From Evansella sp041820985 (GTDB taxonomy: Bacteria; Bacillota; Bacilli; Bacillales; Salisediminibacteriaceae), in contig NZ_JBGUAU010000009.1 in assembly GCF_041820985.1 (NCBI RefSeq), positions 130,758 through 194,757 of the forward strand: 64,000 nucleotides of DNA, in the 5' to 3' direction. This document shows, in pieces, positions 52,129 to 60,672 of the stretch. The translations under genes were made by a program, and so were the position numbers. The first letter of the stretch is position 1; each line of letters opens with the position of its first letter. The notes below the pieces were generated by a model. The model did no database searches. It was not told the DNA's origin and saw only the letters and a program-made list of their open reading frames with translations.

Positions 52129-52620
52129 TATGTACCCCTCCCTCTTATCTTTTATTTCGACAAACGAAATGAAATCCCTTCTGCTCGAAAACGAAACTAA
52201 TAGAAAGATCAACTCGTATAGAAAGTAAAGATAATATCAAGTTATATTTCAAAAATATGAACATCTTAAGACAACTTTACAAAATGATATTCTTTTAGAA
52301 GATAGTATGCTATATTATAAAAAATGATAGAAACATATATTCAAAGGGGAGTAGCGTTGGAATGAGGTACCTTATCATTCCAAAATAAAGTCGTCATGAC
52401 ATGATCTGAAAAGACATCGGCTTTATTGACCTTACGAGTTTAGCGAGACCTTTGGCTGTCCAATGCGGGCAGGCAAAGGTCTCGTTTTTTTTCGTTTTAT
52501 TGGATCTCAAGACACACACGCGATTATAAGGGGGTGCTGAAGAAAAGCAAATTTACTTAAGAAGCAATCTACTCTTGTTTTTACAAATATAGAAAGAGAC
52601 ATAGGAGAGGAAAATGTAGG
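52129..52620. other. Leader region of the P-type ATPase gene
   Basis: About 490 nt. Contains the yybP-ykoY riboswitch (52342-52483) and about 130 nt of untranslated leader. The promoter is in the AT-rich stretch 52270-52325 but I cannot place its hexamers confidently. Confidence 0.6.
52342..52492 (+). ncRNA. yybP-ykoY (Mn2+) riboswitch with terminator
   Basis: Conserved parts in order: CAAAGGGGAGTAGCG (52342-52356), GTCGTCATGACAT (about 52390), CGGCTTTATTGAC (about 52418) and GTTTAGCGAGACC. CAAAGG (52342-52347) can pair with CCTTTG (52449-52454) as helix P1. The same CCTTTG belongs to the terminator stem GAGACCTTTG (52445-52454)/CAAAGGTCTC (52474-52483), which ends in TTTTTTTT. So metal binding (P1 formed) and termination exclude each other, an ON switch for Mn2+. 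Confidence 0.88.
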
Positions 52621-55269
52621 ATGATAACATATCAGAAGTCGCCGGAAGAAGTGCTTACAGATGTGGATTCTTCTATTCAGGGGATATCCAATGAGGAAGC
52701 TTCAAAACGATTGGAAAAAGAGGGTTTTAATGAAATTGCCGAGGGAGAAAAGGCGTCTGTTTGGAAGTTGTTTCTAGAGAGCTTCAAGGATGCGATGGTG
52801 GTGGTTCTCCTTATCGCTGCTGGGGTTCAGCTTGTTTTGGGAGAATACGTTGAATCTATCATTATTTTTATCGTATTAATCATGAATTCGGTTATTAGTG
52901 TGGTTCAGACGAAGAAGGCGGAGAGTTCTTTGGACGCGCTTCGGCAAATGTCTGCTCCTACAGCGAAAGTACTTAGAAATGGCGAGAAAGAAACGATTCC
53001 TGCGCGCGAATTAGTGCCTGGTGATATTATTTTTCTAGAAGCAGGGGATTATGTTCCTGCGGATGGGCGAATTATTGAGAACTCTTCGTTGAAGGTAAAC
53101 GAAGGAATGTTAACGGGAGAATCCGAGTCCGTTAATAAGCAAATCGATGTTATCTCGGAAGAAGTGACCATCGGTGACCGTTTGAACATGGTATTCAGTT
53201 CTTCGCTTGCTGTTTATGGACGAGCGACAGTCGTTGTTAGTGAGACAGGGTTGAATACGGAAATTGGAAAGATTGCTAGCATGCTTCAAAATGCGGAAGC
53301 GAAACAAACTCCGTTACAGCGAAAACTTGATGTGTTTAGTAAGAAGCTAGGAATCGCTATTTTACTTTTAAGTGTTTTTATTTTCCTAGTAGAAGTGGGG
53401 AGAATCTGGCTTGGTCCTGCAACAGCGGATACAACAGCTGCCATATTATCTGCGCTAATGTTCGCCGTTGCGGTTGCGGTTGCGGCAATTCCGGAAGCAC
53501 TTCAATCCATTGTTACGATTGTATTATCTGTTGGAACACATAAAATGGCGAAACGTCATGCGATTATCAGAAAGCTTCCGGCAGTAGAAACATTAGGATC
53601 CACCAGCGTTATTTGTACGGATAAAACGGGTACGTTGACGCAAAACAAAATGACGGTGATGGAGCACTTCCACCTCGGAATTCATCGAGCGAGTTTACCA
53701 GAAGACCCTTCGTTGTGGTCGGAAAACGAAATGGAGCTCATGAACACTGCTATTCTGTGTAATGACTCTTCGATTTTGCAGGATGGAAATGAAATTGGAG
53801 ATCCTACGGAAGTGGCGCTCATCCGTTTCGGTCTCAAAAAAGGCTATGATGTGGAAGAAGTTCGTAAAAGTTTTCAACGAGTTGGAGAGAATCCGTTTGA
53901 TTCCGACCGCAAAAGGATGTCTACTCTTAATAAAGTGGGCGGCAAGAAAAGGCTCTATCTGAAGGGTGGACCGGACGTTGTCCTCTCCCTCGTAAATCGT
54001 GTGTATGTGAACGGGGAAGAAAGGGCGATTACTAGGGAGGATTTAAATGCTTTTCGGAAAACAAATGAAGATTTTTCTGAACAAGCATTACGAGTTCTTG
54101 CGTTTGCGTATAAAGACGTGTCGGATGATCGAGTTGATATTGAGATAGAGGATGAAAAGGATCTTGTTCTCGTTGGATTAATCGCGATGATTGATCCTCC
54201 ACGCGAGGAAGTGTACGATTCTATTGCTCAAGCGAAAGAAGCTGGTATTCGAACTGTCATGATCACGGGCGATCACAAGACAACTGCTCAAGCAATTGCT
54301 CGGGAGATTGGGTTAATGGAAGAAGGAGATGTGGCTGTTACTGGTGTGGAACTGGATCTTATGTCTGATGAAGAATTAGATCAGCAACTCGAACGAATTT
54401 CTGTGTATGCTCGTGTTTCTCCAGAAAACAAGATTCGAATTGTCCGTGCTTGGCAAAAGAAAGAACAAGTTACTGCTATGACGGGAGACGGGGTTAACGA
54501 TGCTCCGGCTCTGAAGCAAGCGGACATTGGAATTGGGATGGGAAGCGGTACGGATGTAGCGAAAGATGCTTCTGCAATGATTTTGACAGATGACAATTTC
54601 GTTTCTATTGTGAATGCGGTTGGTGTTGGCCGTACTGTTTTTGACAATATTAAAAAAGCGATTGGCTACCTTTTTGCAGGAAACCTTGGGGCAATCATCG
54701 CAATTATTTTTGCGGTAATCATGGGTTGGGCAAATCCATTTACCGCGTTACAGTTGCTATTTATTAATCTAGTTAACGACTCGCTTCCTGCGATTGCGCT
54801 GGGTATGGAGAAAGCTGAGCCTGATGTGATGAAGCGAAAACCTCGAAAAATGAACGAGGGAATCTTCTCTGGAGATACGCTTCGTGCTGTGGTGAACCGA
54901 GGTATCTTAATTGGTGTGGCTGTTATTATTTCCCACTACATCGGACTACAGCATTCCGATGAGATGGGAATTGCGATGGCGTTTACGACGTTAATTTTAG
55001 CTAGAACGTTACAAACTTTAGTGGCGCGTTCGAACACGCAAACGATGTTCGGTGTTGGGTTCTTCACAAACAAATATGTTCTTGGAGCACTTTTATTCTG
55101 CTTTACATTATACAGCATTACAATTATGCCGTTTGCGCGTGACGTGTTTGCTATTCCAACTACGTTTGGATTTAATGAGTGGCTGGTTGCAGTTGGACTA
55201 GCGATTGGTGCTGTTGTGATGATGGATGTTGTGAAGGTTGTACAGGTGAAGTTTGGGAAGAAGGCTTAA
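52621..55269 (+). CDS. P-type cation-transporting ATPase (P2 Ca2+/Mn2+ type)
   Basis: 882 aa. Complete P2-ATPase: actuator TGES (MLTGESESV), phosphorylation motif CTDKTGTLTQN (D334), KGGPDVVLS (nucleotide domain), MTGDGVNDAPALKQADIGI and ten membrane segments. The membrane helix M4 motif is PEALQSIVT, not the SERCA-like PEGLP; a PEAL variant occurs in many Firmicute pumps. Family members move Ca2+ or Mn2+ outward. The Mn2+ riboswitch in front argues strongly for manganese export here. Confidence 0.92.
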   Translation: MITYQKSPEEVLTDVDSSIQGISNEEASKRLEKEGFNEIAEGEKASVWKLFLESFKDAMVVVLLIAAGVQLVLGEYVESIIIFIVLIMNSVISVVQTKKAESSLDALRQMSAPTAKVLRNGEKETIPARELVPGDIIFLEAGDYVPADGRIIENSSLKVNEGMLTGESESVNKQIDVISEEVTIGDRLNMVFSSSLAVYGRATVVVSETGLNTEIGKIASMLQNAEAKQTPLQRKLDVFSKKLGIAILLLSVFIFLVEVGRIWLGPATADTTAAILSALMFAVAVAVAAIPEALQSIVTIVLSVGTHKMAKRHAIIRKLPAVETLGSTSVICTDKTGTLTQNKMTVMEHFHLGIHRASLPEDPSLWSENEMELMNTAILCNDSSILQDGNEIGDPTEVALIRFGLKKGYDVEEVRKSFQRVGENPFDSDRKRMSTLNKVGGKKRLYLKGGPDVVLSLVNRVYVNGEERAITREDLNAFRKTNEDFSEQALRVLAFAYKDVSDDRVDIEIEDEKDLVLVGLIAMIDPPREEVYDSIAQAKEAGIRTVMITGDHKTTAQAIAREIGLMEEGDVAVTGVELDLMSDEELDQQLERISVYARVSPENKIRIVRAWQKKEQVTAMTGDGVNDAPALKQADIGIGMGSGTDVAKDASAMILTDDNFVSIVNAVGVGRTVFDNIKKAIGYLFAGNLGAIIAIIFAVIMGWANPFTALQLLFINLVNDSLPAIALGMEKAEPDVMKRKPRKMNEGIFSGDTLRAVVNRGILIGVAVIISHYIGLQHSDEMGIAMAFTTLILARTLQTLVARSNTQTMFGVGFFTNKYVLGALLFCFTLYSITIMPFARDVFAIPTTFGFNEWLVAVGLAIGAVVMMDVVKVVQVKFGKKA

Positions 55270-55339
55270 AAAGATGAAGGGCGGCATTATTCAAGGTTTT
55301 GAATAGAGAAAACTTGTTTTCAAAAGCGCAATGTCTAAT

Positions 55340-55379
55340 GAAAGACACATAACAACTTTTACGTTGTTATGTGTCTTTC
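55340..55379 (+). terminator. Strong terminator after the ATPase gene
   Basis: A 17-bp stem GAAAGACACATAACAAC/GTTGTTATGTGTCTTTC followed by GTCTTTTTAT. Confidence 0.85.
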
Positions 55380-55494
55380 GTCTTTTTATAGATTATTAGA
55401 TTTAGTAATGCTGTGAACTTAGTTTGAGCTTATGTTGCGACTTTCTACCCGCAGTTGGTAATTTAAGTTTATTTTGGTTTCCCGGCGCTGTCTT

Positions 55495-56045
55495 TTTGTA
55501 GCTCTTTCGGGAATTGAAAACGCTCTTCGATTCCCGGTCCAGCCCTTCTAACCACTCCTTCGGGAATCCAAAACGCTCTTCGATTCCCGGTCCGACCTTC
55601 TAACCACTCCTTCGGGAATCCAAACGGCTCTTCGATTCCCGGTCCAGCCCTTCTAACCACTCCTTCGGGAATCCAAACGGCTCTTCGATTCCCGGTCCGA
55701 CCTTCCAACCACTCCTTCGGGAATCCAAAACGCTCTTCGATTCCCGGTCCGACCTTCCAAACACTCTTTCGGGAATTGAAAACGCTCTTCGATTCCCGGT
55801 CCAGCCCTTCAAACACTCTTTCGGGAATTGAAAACGCTCTTCGATTCCCGGTCCGACCTTCCAAACACTCTTTCGGGAATTGAAAACGCTCTTCGATTCC
55901 CGTTCCGACCTTCCAAACACTCTTTCGGGAATTGAAAACGCTCTTCGATTCCCGACGCGGCCTTCCAAACACTCTTTCGGGAATTGAAAACGCTCTTCGA
56001 TTCCCGACGCGGCCTTCCTAACGCTCTTTCGGGAATCCAATTTTC
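55495..56045. repeat. 52-nt tandem array with hairpin-forming units
   Basis: CGGGAAT starts at 55508, 55561, 55613, 55666, 55718, 55770, 55822, 55874, 55926, 55978 and 56030: eleven copies, steps of 52 (twice 53). Every unit pairs CGGGAAT with ATTCCCG around a loop AAAACGCTCTTCG. The flank of each unit varies (GGTCCGACC, GGTCCAGCCC, GACGCGGCC) and the loop varies (TGAAAACG compared with CCAAACGG). No coding constraint and no spacers as in CRISPR. Confidence 0.93.
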
Positions 56046-56083
56046 ACCTTTCGCAAACCACAAACTACCTACTACCAGTGAAA

Positions 56084-56112
56084 AATCACCACACGCCCCA
56101 CGTGTGGTGATT
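56084..56112 (-). terminator. Terminator of the SCP2 gene
   Basis: A 12-bp stem AATCACCACACG/CGTGTGGTGATT. On the minus strand it is followed by TTTTTC. Confidence 0.8.
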
Positions 56113-56139
56113 CGAGACAAGCTAACTTATTCTAATCTT

Positions 56140-56484
56140 TTAATGATACTGCTTCAATATCGACTCCAACTTCAACGCTTTCGGTATTTCTCCTTTTACC
56201 TTTAGTTTCCCTGTCATGAAGGCGGCAGTTCCACTTAGTTTTCCATCTAAAAATTTCTGAAAGCTATCGAAGGACATAATGAGTGTGCAATCTGGTGGAG
56301 AAGTAGCTTCCTCCGTTACTTTCGCCTGACCATCCTGTAAATGTAACTGAAACGTTCCAGCTTCATCTCCTGTAATTTGAAACTCGTAAATTAGCTGAAC
56401 ATCTGATATGGGCTCCGGATTTTCATTTAGCATTTTTTCAATTTCATGAACAGTCTCTAGTAACGTCGCTTGTTTTTCGCTCAC
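56140..56484 (-). CDS. SCP2 sterol/lipid-binding-domain protein
   Basis: 114 aa, a single SCP2 domain: IYEFQITGDEAGTFQLHLQ, PPDCTLIMSFDSFQKFLDGK and AFMTGKLKVKGEIPKALKLE. SCP2 domains bind acyl chains or acyl-CoA. It lies just downstream of the acyl-CoA synthetase gene on the same strand (36-nt gap), so it may carry that enzyme's product or substrate. GTG start at 56484 with GGGGGG upstream. Confidence 0.85.
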   Translation of the reverse strand: MSEKQATLLETVHEIEKMLNENPEPISDVQLIYEFQITGDEAGTFQLHLQDGQAKVTEEATSPPDCTLIMSFDSFQKFLDGKLSGTAAFMTGKLKVKGEIPKALKLESILKQYH

Positions 56485-56519
56485 AATAAATCCCCCCTAG
56501 TTTTCAAAAAAATATGTTC

Positions 56520-58226
56520 TTAATCGCCTATTTTGGCTTCGTCTTGTGTAGATATTTTCCGCATCTCCTCATCACGCAAAGCTCGTCGTAATACTTTCCC
56601 TACGAGAGTTTTAGGAAGATCTTCTCTAAACTCATACAACTTCGGCACCTTATACGCAGCCAATTTTTCACGACAATACGCATCAAGTTCTTTTTCGGAA
56701 ACTTCCATTCCATCCTTGAAAACAATATACGCTTTTACTGTTTCCCCTCGGTATGGATCTGGAATGCCAAGAATGACACATTCAAGCACCGCAGGATGTT
56801 CGAATAAAACCTCCTCTACTTCGCGAGGATAAATATTATATCCACCGGCAATGATCATATCTTTTTTCCGATCAGCAATGTAGAAATGTCCTTTTTCATC
56901 CATATAACCCATATCACCAGTGAACAGCCAGCCATCTCTCAGGGTCTCTTCCGTATCTTCAGGTCGATTCCAATAGCCCTTCATCACCTGAGGACCTTTA
57001 ATGGCAATTTCTCCAATTGCACCGACGCCCACTTCTTCGCTAGTTTCTAATGACACAATTTTTACATCCGTATCAGGCCACGGCAAACCAATACTTCCGC
57101 TCACTCTTTCTCCGCCCCAAACTAAGTTGCAGTGAGTTACCGGGGAAGATTCTGTTAATCCGTAGCCTTCAACTAAAATTCCATTTGTCACCTTTTCAAA
57201 TTGCTGTTGAACCTCTACCGGCAAAGGCGCGGAGCCACTGATACACGCCTTAATGGAGGACAGATCATATTTTCCGATGTCAGGGTGATTTAGTAGGCCT
57301 ATGTACATCGTTGGTGCGCCTGGAAAAATCGTTGGTTTTTCTTTATCAATCGCTTTTAGGGCATCCTTCACATCAAACTTCGGCAATAAAACCATCGTGG
57401 AGGCGAGAGATATACATGCATTCATTACAACGGTCATTCCATAAACATGGAAGAACGGAACCATTCCCAGGAATTTTTCCTCCCCATACTCCACTTTGAA
57501 AATCCAATGTGTGCACTGAAGGACATTGGCTACAAGATTCTTATGAGTGAGCATTACTCCCTTTGCCACTCCCGTTGTTCCTCCAGTGTATTGCAGGATT
57601 GCCACATCGTCCGGATCTGTTGCCATCTCGATTGGTTCGTTTGGAGCTTCGTTCATCACCTTCATCCATGACAGAACTTCGTCCGAGTATGGTACCTTCG
57701 TGTTCATACCTCTTTTCTTTGATACAAGTGGGAAAAATAGATTTTTTGGAAAAGGCAAATAGTCTTTCAAACTTGTAACTAGTATCTTTTTTAGATTCGT
57801 AGCATGTCTTACTTTTTCCACTCTCGGAAAAACCCAGTCCAATGCGATGATAAACGTTGCTCCCGAGTCATTTAACTGGTGCTCCAACTCTCGCTCCACG
57901 TATAACGGATTTGTTTGCACAACAATACCACCAGCCATCAATACCGCATAATAGCTAATCACCGCTTGCGGGCAATTTGGGAGCATAATGGACACTCGTT
58001 CCCCAGATTTCATCCCTAGTTGTCTTAAGCCATTGGCCAGTTTCACAGTACTTTCATACAGCTCTCGATAAGTTAAACGTTGCCCCATAAAAACTATTGC
58101 GTGATTATCTGGTCTTTTCTTATACGCATCCTCTAAGAAGGAAACAAGGCTCTTATCTGGATACGTAATCGATGTAGGAATTTCTGAAGGGTACTGAGCT
58201 AACCACGTTTTCTCTTTTAATACCAA
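56520..58226 (-). CDS. lcfA: Long-chain fatty-acid-CoA ligase, LcfA-like
   Basis: About 568 aa. ANL motifs: ILQYTGGTTGVAKGVMLTHK, EGYGLTESSPVTHCN, WLFTGDMGYMDEKGHFYIADR, KDMIIAGGYNIYPREVEEVL and the C-terminal KTLVGKVLRRALR. It activates long-chain acids for beta-oxidation. The frame opens at 58268, inside the operator; TTG 58226 with AGGAGG about 5-8 nt upstream is the real start. An 18-bp FadR-type box and a TATAAT promoter lie directly before it, so induction by acyl-CoA is expected. Confidence 0.93.
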   Translation of the reverse strand: MVLKEKTWLAQYPSEIPTSITYPDKSLVSFLEDAYKKRPDNHAIVFMGQRLTYRELYESTVKLANGLRQLGMKSGERVSIMLPNCPQAVISYYAVLMAGGIVVQTNPLYVERELEHQLNDSGATFIIALDWVFPRVEKVRHATNLKKILVTSLKDYLPFPKNLFFPLVSKKRGMNTKVPYSDEVLSWMKVMNEAPNEPIEMATDPDDVAILQYTGGTTGVAKGVMLTHKNLVANVLQCTHWIFKVEYGEEKFLGMVPFFHVYGMTVVMNACISLASTMVLLPKFDVKDALKAIDKEKPTIFPGAPTMYIGLLNHPDIGKYDLSSIKACISGSAPLPVEVQQQFEKVTNGILVEGYGLTESSPVTHCNLVWGGERVSGSIGLPWPDTDVKIVSLETSEEVGVGAIGEIAIKGPQVMKGYWNRPEDTEETLRDGWLFTGDMGYMDEKGHFYIADRKKDMIIAGGYNIYPREVEEVLFEHPAVLECVILGIPDPYRGETVKAYIVFKDGMEVSEKELDAYCREKLAAYKVPKLYEFREDLPKTLVGKVLRRALRDEEMRKISTQDEAKIGD

Positions 58227-58249
58227 TAGAATACCTCCTAACAATAAAA

Positions 58250-58267
58250 TGAATGAATAACCATTCA
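58250..58267. promoter_or_regulatory. FadR (TetR-type) operator, 18 bp
   Basis: TGAATGAATAACCATTCA is a near-palindrome that matches the Bacillus FadR consensus TGAATG-(N6)-CATTCA. It lies between the promoter -10 (TATAAT, 58288-58283 on the minus strand) and the ribosome binding site of lcfA, an ideal roadblock position. Confidence 0.85.
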
Positions 58268-58282
58268 TTTTTCACTACTTAT

Positions 58283-58310
58283 ATTATAGTGTAAGCGCAA
58301 ACATTTTGAA
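58283..58310 (-). promoter_or_regulatory. SigA promoter of lcfA
   Basis: On the minus strand a perfect TATAAT (58288-58283) is preceded after 17 nt by TTCAAA (about 58311-58306). Transcription would begin just before the FadR box. Confidence 0.6.
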
Positions 58311-58407
58311 AGGGTGTTTTTTTATTTTTAAGAATTTTTTAAAAATAGTTTTAGTGGATTGTTTCGGGTGGGGAAATTGTACGTTAAGTTAGGTTGGTAA
58401 TTTTGAG

Positions 58408-58447
58408 AAAAAGGCCAGGTTCCTATTTGTATGAACCTGGCCTTTTT
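58408..58447. terminator. Bidirectional terminator
   Basis: A 15-bp stem AAAAAGGCCAGGTTC/GAACCTGGCCTTTTT with a 10-nt loop and T-runs at both ends. It separates the 58.6-kb small membrane gene from lcfA. The remaining part of 58227-58589 shows nothing else. Confidence 0.8.
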
Positions 58448-58589
58448 AATATATTTTTTCTATTTTTTCCTAAATCAACAACCCGTTTGTTAAGTATCAC
58501 AAATTATAATATTGAAATAACAGACCAGAAAAATTTTTTCCAAATATCGTCTACTTTTCTCCCAACTTCATCTAAAGATAAATGGAATG

Positions 58590-58772
58590 TTATATATTTG
58601 TAATTATCAAGATGATACCTAGAAGGATAAGAATGACACTTTGATTCGATTCGTCAGTAAAGAGAACTAATATAACAGAAAAAATAAGAGCAGGAATAAC
58701 TTCTGCATCAAGTAAGAGTGATATGATTATAGTTAGTATAATCAACGTGCTAGTAGTTACCAACTGTTTCAT
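58590..58772 (-). CDS. Small membrane protein, about 60 aa
   Basis: From ATG 58772: two hydrophobic helices (VTTSTLIILTIIISLLL; ALIFSVILVLF and ILILLGIILIITNI). No site lies directly before it; instead a 6-codon frame (MKKINK) from 58789, behind GGGGGGGAG, ends with TGA overlapping the ATG (ATGA). The whole open frame reaches 58850. Start and function uncertain. Confidence 0.4.
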   Translation of the reverse strand: MKQLVTTSTLIILTIIISLLLDAEVIPALIFSVILVLFTDESNQSVILILLGIILIITNI

Positions 58773-58948
58773 TTGTTTATTTTCTTCATTTTTAATTTTC
58801 TCCCCCCCCTTTTTCTTTACTTTATGATTGCAAGAAAAAGAGGGTACCAAATTTTTATTAATTTAAGAATGCTGCCGCTATACAACTATTGAGTCGTAAA
58901 AAAAGGAGAGCCATTCCCTGTTCTTCCTTCTGGCAAATCGTCTCAACA

Positions 58949-58980
58949 AGGAAGCAGTAGAACCGTCCCTACTGCTTCCT
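58949..58980 (-). terminator. Terminator overlapping the galactanase stop codon
   Basis: A 12-bp stem AGGAAGCAGTAG/CTACTGCTTCCT. The stop codon of the GH53 gene lies in the stem. Confidence 0.7.
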
Positions 58981-60033
58981 AGTTCCGCCAAATACATCCA
59001 ACGAGTCTAGTTTGTTTCCTTTGAAGTCAAACAATGTTAGGTTCGCCCAGTTGTTATCATGCTCCACAGACCAATGTTTTTTGGACGGAATCCAACAAGG
59101 TTCCCAGTAATATAAGCCTGCCCCATTTTGGTTGGTTGTGTTTTGAATAATCGAGATTACGTCTTCGAAATACTTGGCTTGTCCTGAAACGGTTGCAGGG
59201 TAGCCTTCTAGTATCTGATCTTCTGAGTTAACGATAAACGATAAATCCGTATCATCCGATGATATGGTCCACGGATATGCTACTTCCACCACAATGATAT
59301 CCTTATCATAACGAACAGATAGATCACTCAAGTTATGTTCCAAGTCGCTTAGTTTTCCATGCCACCAAGGGTAAAAGGAAAGACCGATCACATCATATTC
59401 CACACCTAACTCGTGGATCTTATCGTAAAACTTTCTACTTTTCTCATTGTCTCCACCACGATCAATATGTACCATCGTCTCCACGTGATCTTCTTCCGTT
59501 ATCGCTGCTTGCAATCCAGTCAATCCTGCTTTTATTAGTTGCGCTAGGTTTTCCCATTGCTTGCCATCATCAAATCCTTCTTCCAATACGCGCCCTTCGT
59601 CCCACAGCATGCCATGGATAATTTCATTCCCTATTTGCACCATGTTCGGGAGTACCCCTTCATTTTTCAGAGATTGGATGGTGTCTCTTGTAAAATCATG
59701 CACTGCATCCACAAGCTCATCAAAAGAGTAGTTTTCCCATTCCTTTGGTTTCGTTTGTTTCCCAGGGTCTGCCCAATAATCCGAGTAATGAAAGTCTAAT
59801 AAAAAGTGCAGTCCATGCTCTTTGATTCGCTTGGCAACTTGGATCGTTCTCTCGAGGTTACAATATCCCCCTTTCGGATCGTTCCATAACCTCAGACGTA
59901 TGGAATTCACACCAGACTTCTTCAATATTTCAATCACATCAACTTCCACATTATTGTTGTAGAATTTCCCACCTTCTGTTTCAATTTCATCAACAAAAGA
60001 TATATCTACGCCTCTTATGAACTGTCTATTCAT
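58969..60033 (-). CDS. GH53 endo-beta-1,4-galactanase without signal peptide
   Basis: 354 aa. Typical GH53 segments: RGVDISFVDEIE, SIRLRLWNDP with GGYC, LLDFHYSDYWADPGKQTKPK, NMVQIGNEI with the acid/base Glu137, YDVIGLSFYPWWHG, and IVVEVAYPW with the nucleophile Glu250. It starts directly at the catalytic domain, so the enzyme should stay inside the cell and act on imported galacto-oligosaccharides. The gene is outside any gan operon. AGGCTTAGATAATG is a good site. Confidence 0.9.
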   Translation of the reverse strand: MNRQFIRGVDISFVDEIETEGGKFYNNNVEVDVIEILKKSGVNSIRLRLWNDPKGGYCNLERTIQVAKRIKEHGLHFLLDFHYSDYWADPGKQTKPKEWENYSFDELVDAVHDFTRDTIQSLKNEGVLPNMVQIGNEIIHGMLWDEGRVLEEGFDDGKQWENLAQLIKAGLTGLQAAITEEDHVETMVHIDRGGDNEKSRKFYDKIHELGVEYDVIGLSFYPWWHGKLSDLEHNLSDLSVRYDKDIIVVEVAYPWTISSDDTDLSFIVNSEDQILEGYPATVSGQAKYFEDVISIIQNTTNQNGAGLYYWEPCWIPSKKHWSVEHDNNWANLTLFDFKGNKLDSLDVFGGTRKQ

Positions 60034-60377
60034 TATCTAAGCCTCCATAAACATTCTTTTTTTGAAAACTATCGTTCATTTCATTACAAATAGTTTATTG
60101 ATTCTTTATTTTTTTCAGATAGGTATAAAAACAGTTGTTTTCATGATAACGGTTTTATAAGGGGAGTGCAAAATGGATCACACAAGGGAATCCTTGAGTT
60201 ACACACTAAAATAAATATTAGAATGTAATGCAAAACGGCCCGAACAGTTCTTCGTGCCGTTAATTTATCATAATATTCTTTTTTAAATCTTTTTTTATGA
60301 CCAATGCTTAGCAATCCATGAGGTTCCCTTAGTTGTGCAAGTTTAAAACAGTAAGTATGAAGGTTCTCCTATTGTAA
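60034..60377. other. Intergenic region, nothing firm
   Basis: About 340 nt. AACGGC (about 60234) and GCCGTT (about 60257) can form a weak hairpin. No gene or RNA recognised. Confidence 0.4.
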
Positions 60378-60569
60378 TTACTTGAAAACTTGTTTGTTTT
60401 TCACAAACTGAATAAACCAATATAAGGCGATCCAAGGTAAAATAAATTTGGTTCCCCATTCAATGAGCGGAACCAAAATCCCGAAAGCATTATAACCTAT
60501 GTAATCAAAACTTATAAAAATTACAAACAACACTACTAGTCCAACACCAAAATATAATGAGTACTTCAT
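60378..60569 (-). CDS. Small two-helix membrane protein, 63 aa
   Basis: Two hydrophobic helices (LYFGVGLVVLFVIFISF; IEWGTKFILPWIALYWFIQF) and a short basic tail (KNKQVFK). Ribosome binding site AGAGGGGATAAAAGG before ATG 60569. No family recognised. Confidence 0.6.
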   Translation of the reverse strand: MKYSLYFGVGLVVLFVIFISFDYIGYNAFGILVPLIEWGTKFILPWIALYWFIQFVKNKQVFK

Positions 60570-60672
60570 CCTTTTATCCCCTCTTTCTGTATGTAAATTG
60601 CTGTCTCCATCTTTGATATCAATTTCTCTATAAAACCCTTTACTATTTTACAAATCTGGTTCCTTTAATGAC

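Larger units (their letters stand above)
55270..56139. other. Long intergenic region with 52-nt array, no gene supported
   Basis: About 870 nt. Frames up to 167 aa open on the minus strand in three registers, but they come from the array and shift relative to it (52 is not a multiple of three). Besides the array it contains the two terminators. Confidence 0.7.

Noticed and set aside
55495..56045. CRISPR array.
   Set aside because: The whole 52-nt unit repeats, without unique spacers.
55469..56120. Three minus-strand frames (103-167 aa) rich in repeated Arg/Glu/Phe segments.
   Set aside because: The 52-nt unit shifts frame each time, so all three frames show the same peptides in turn. This is a repeat artefact, not a protein.
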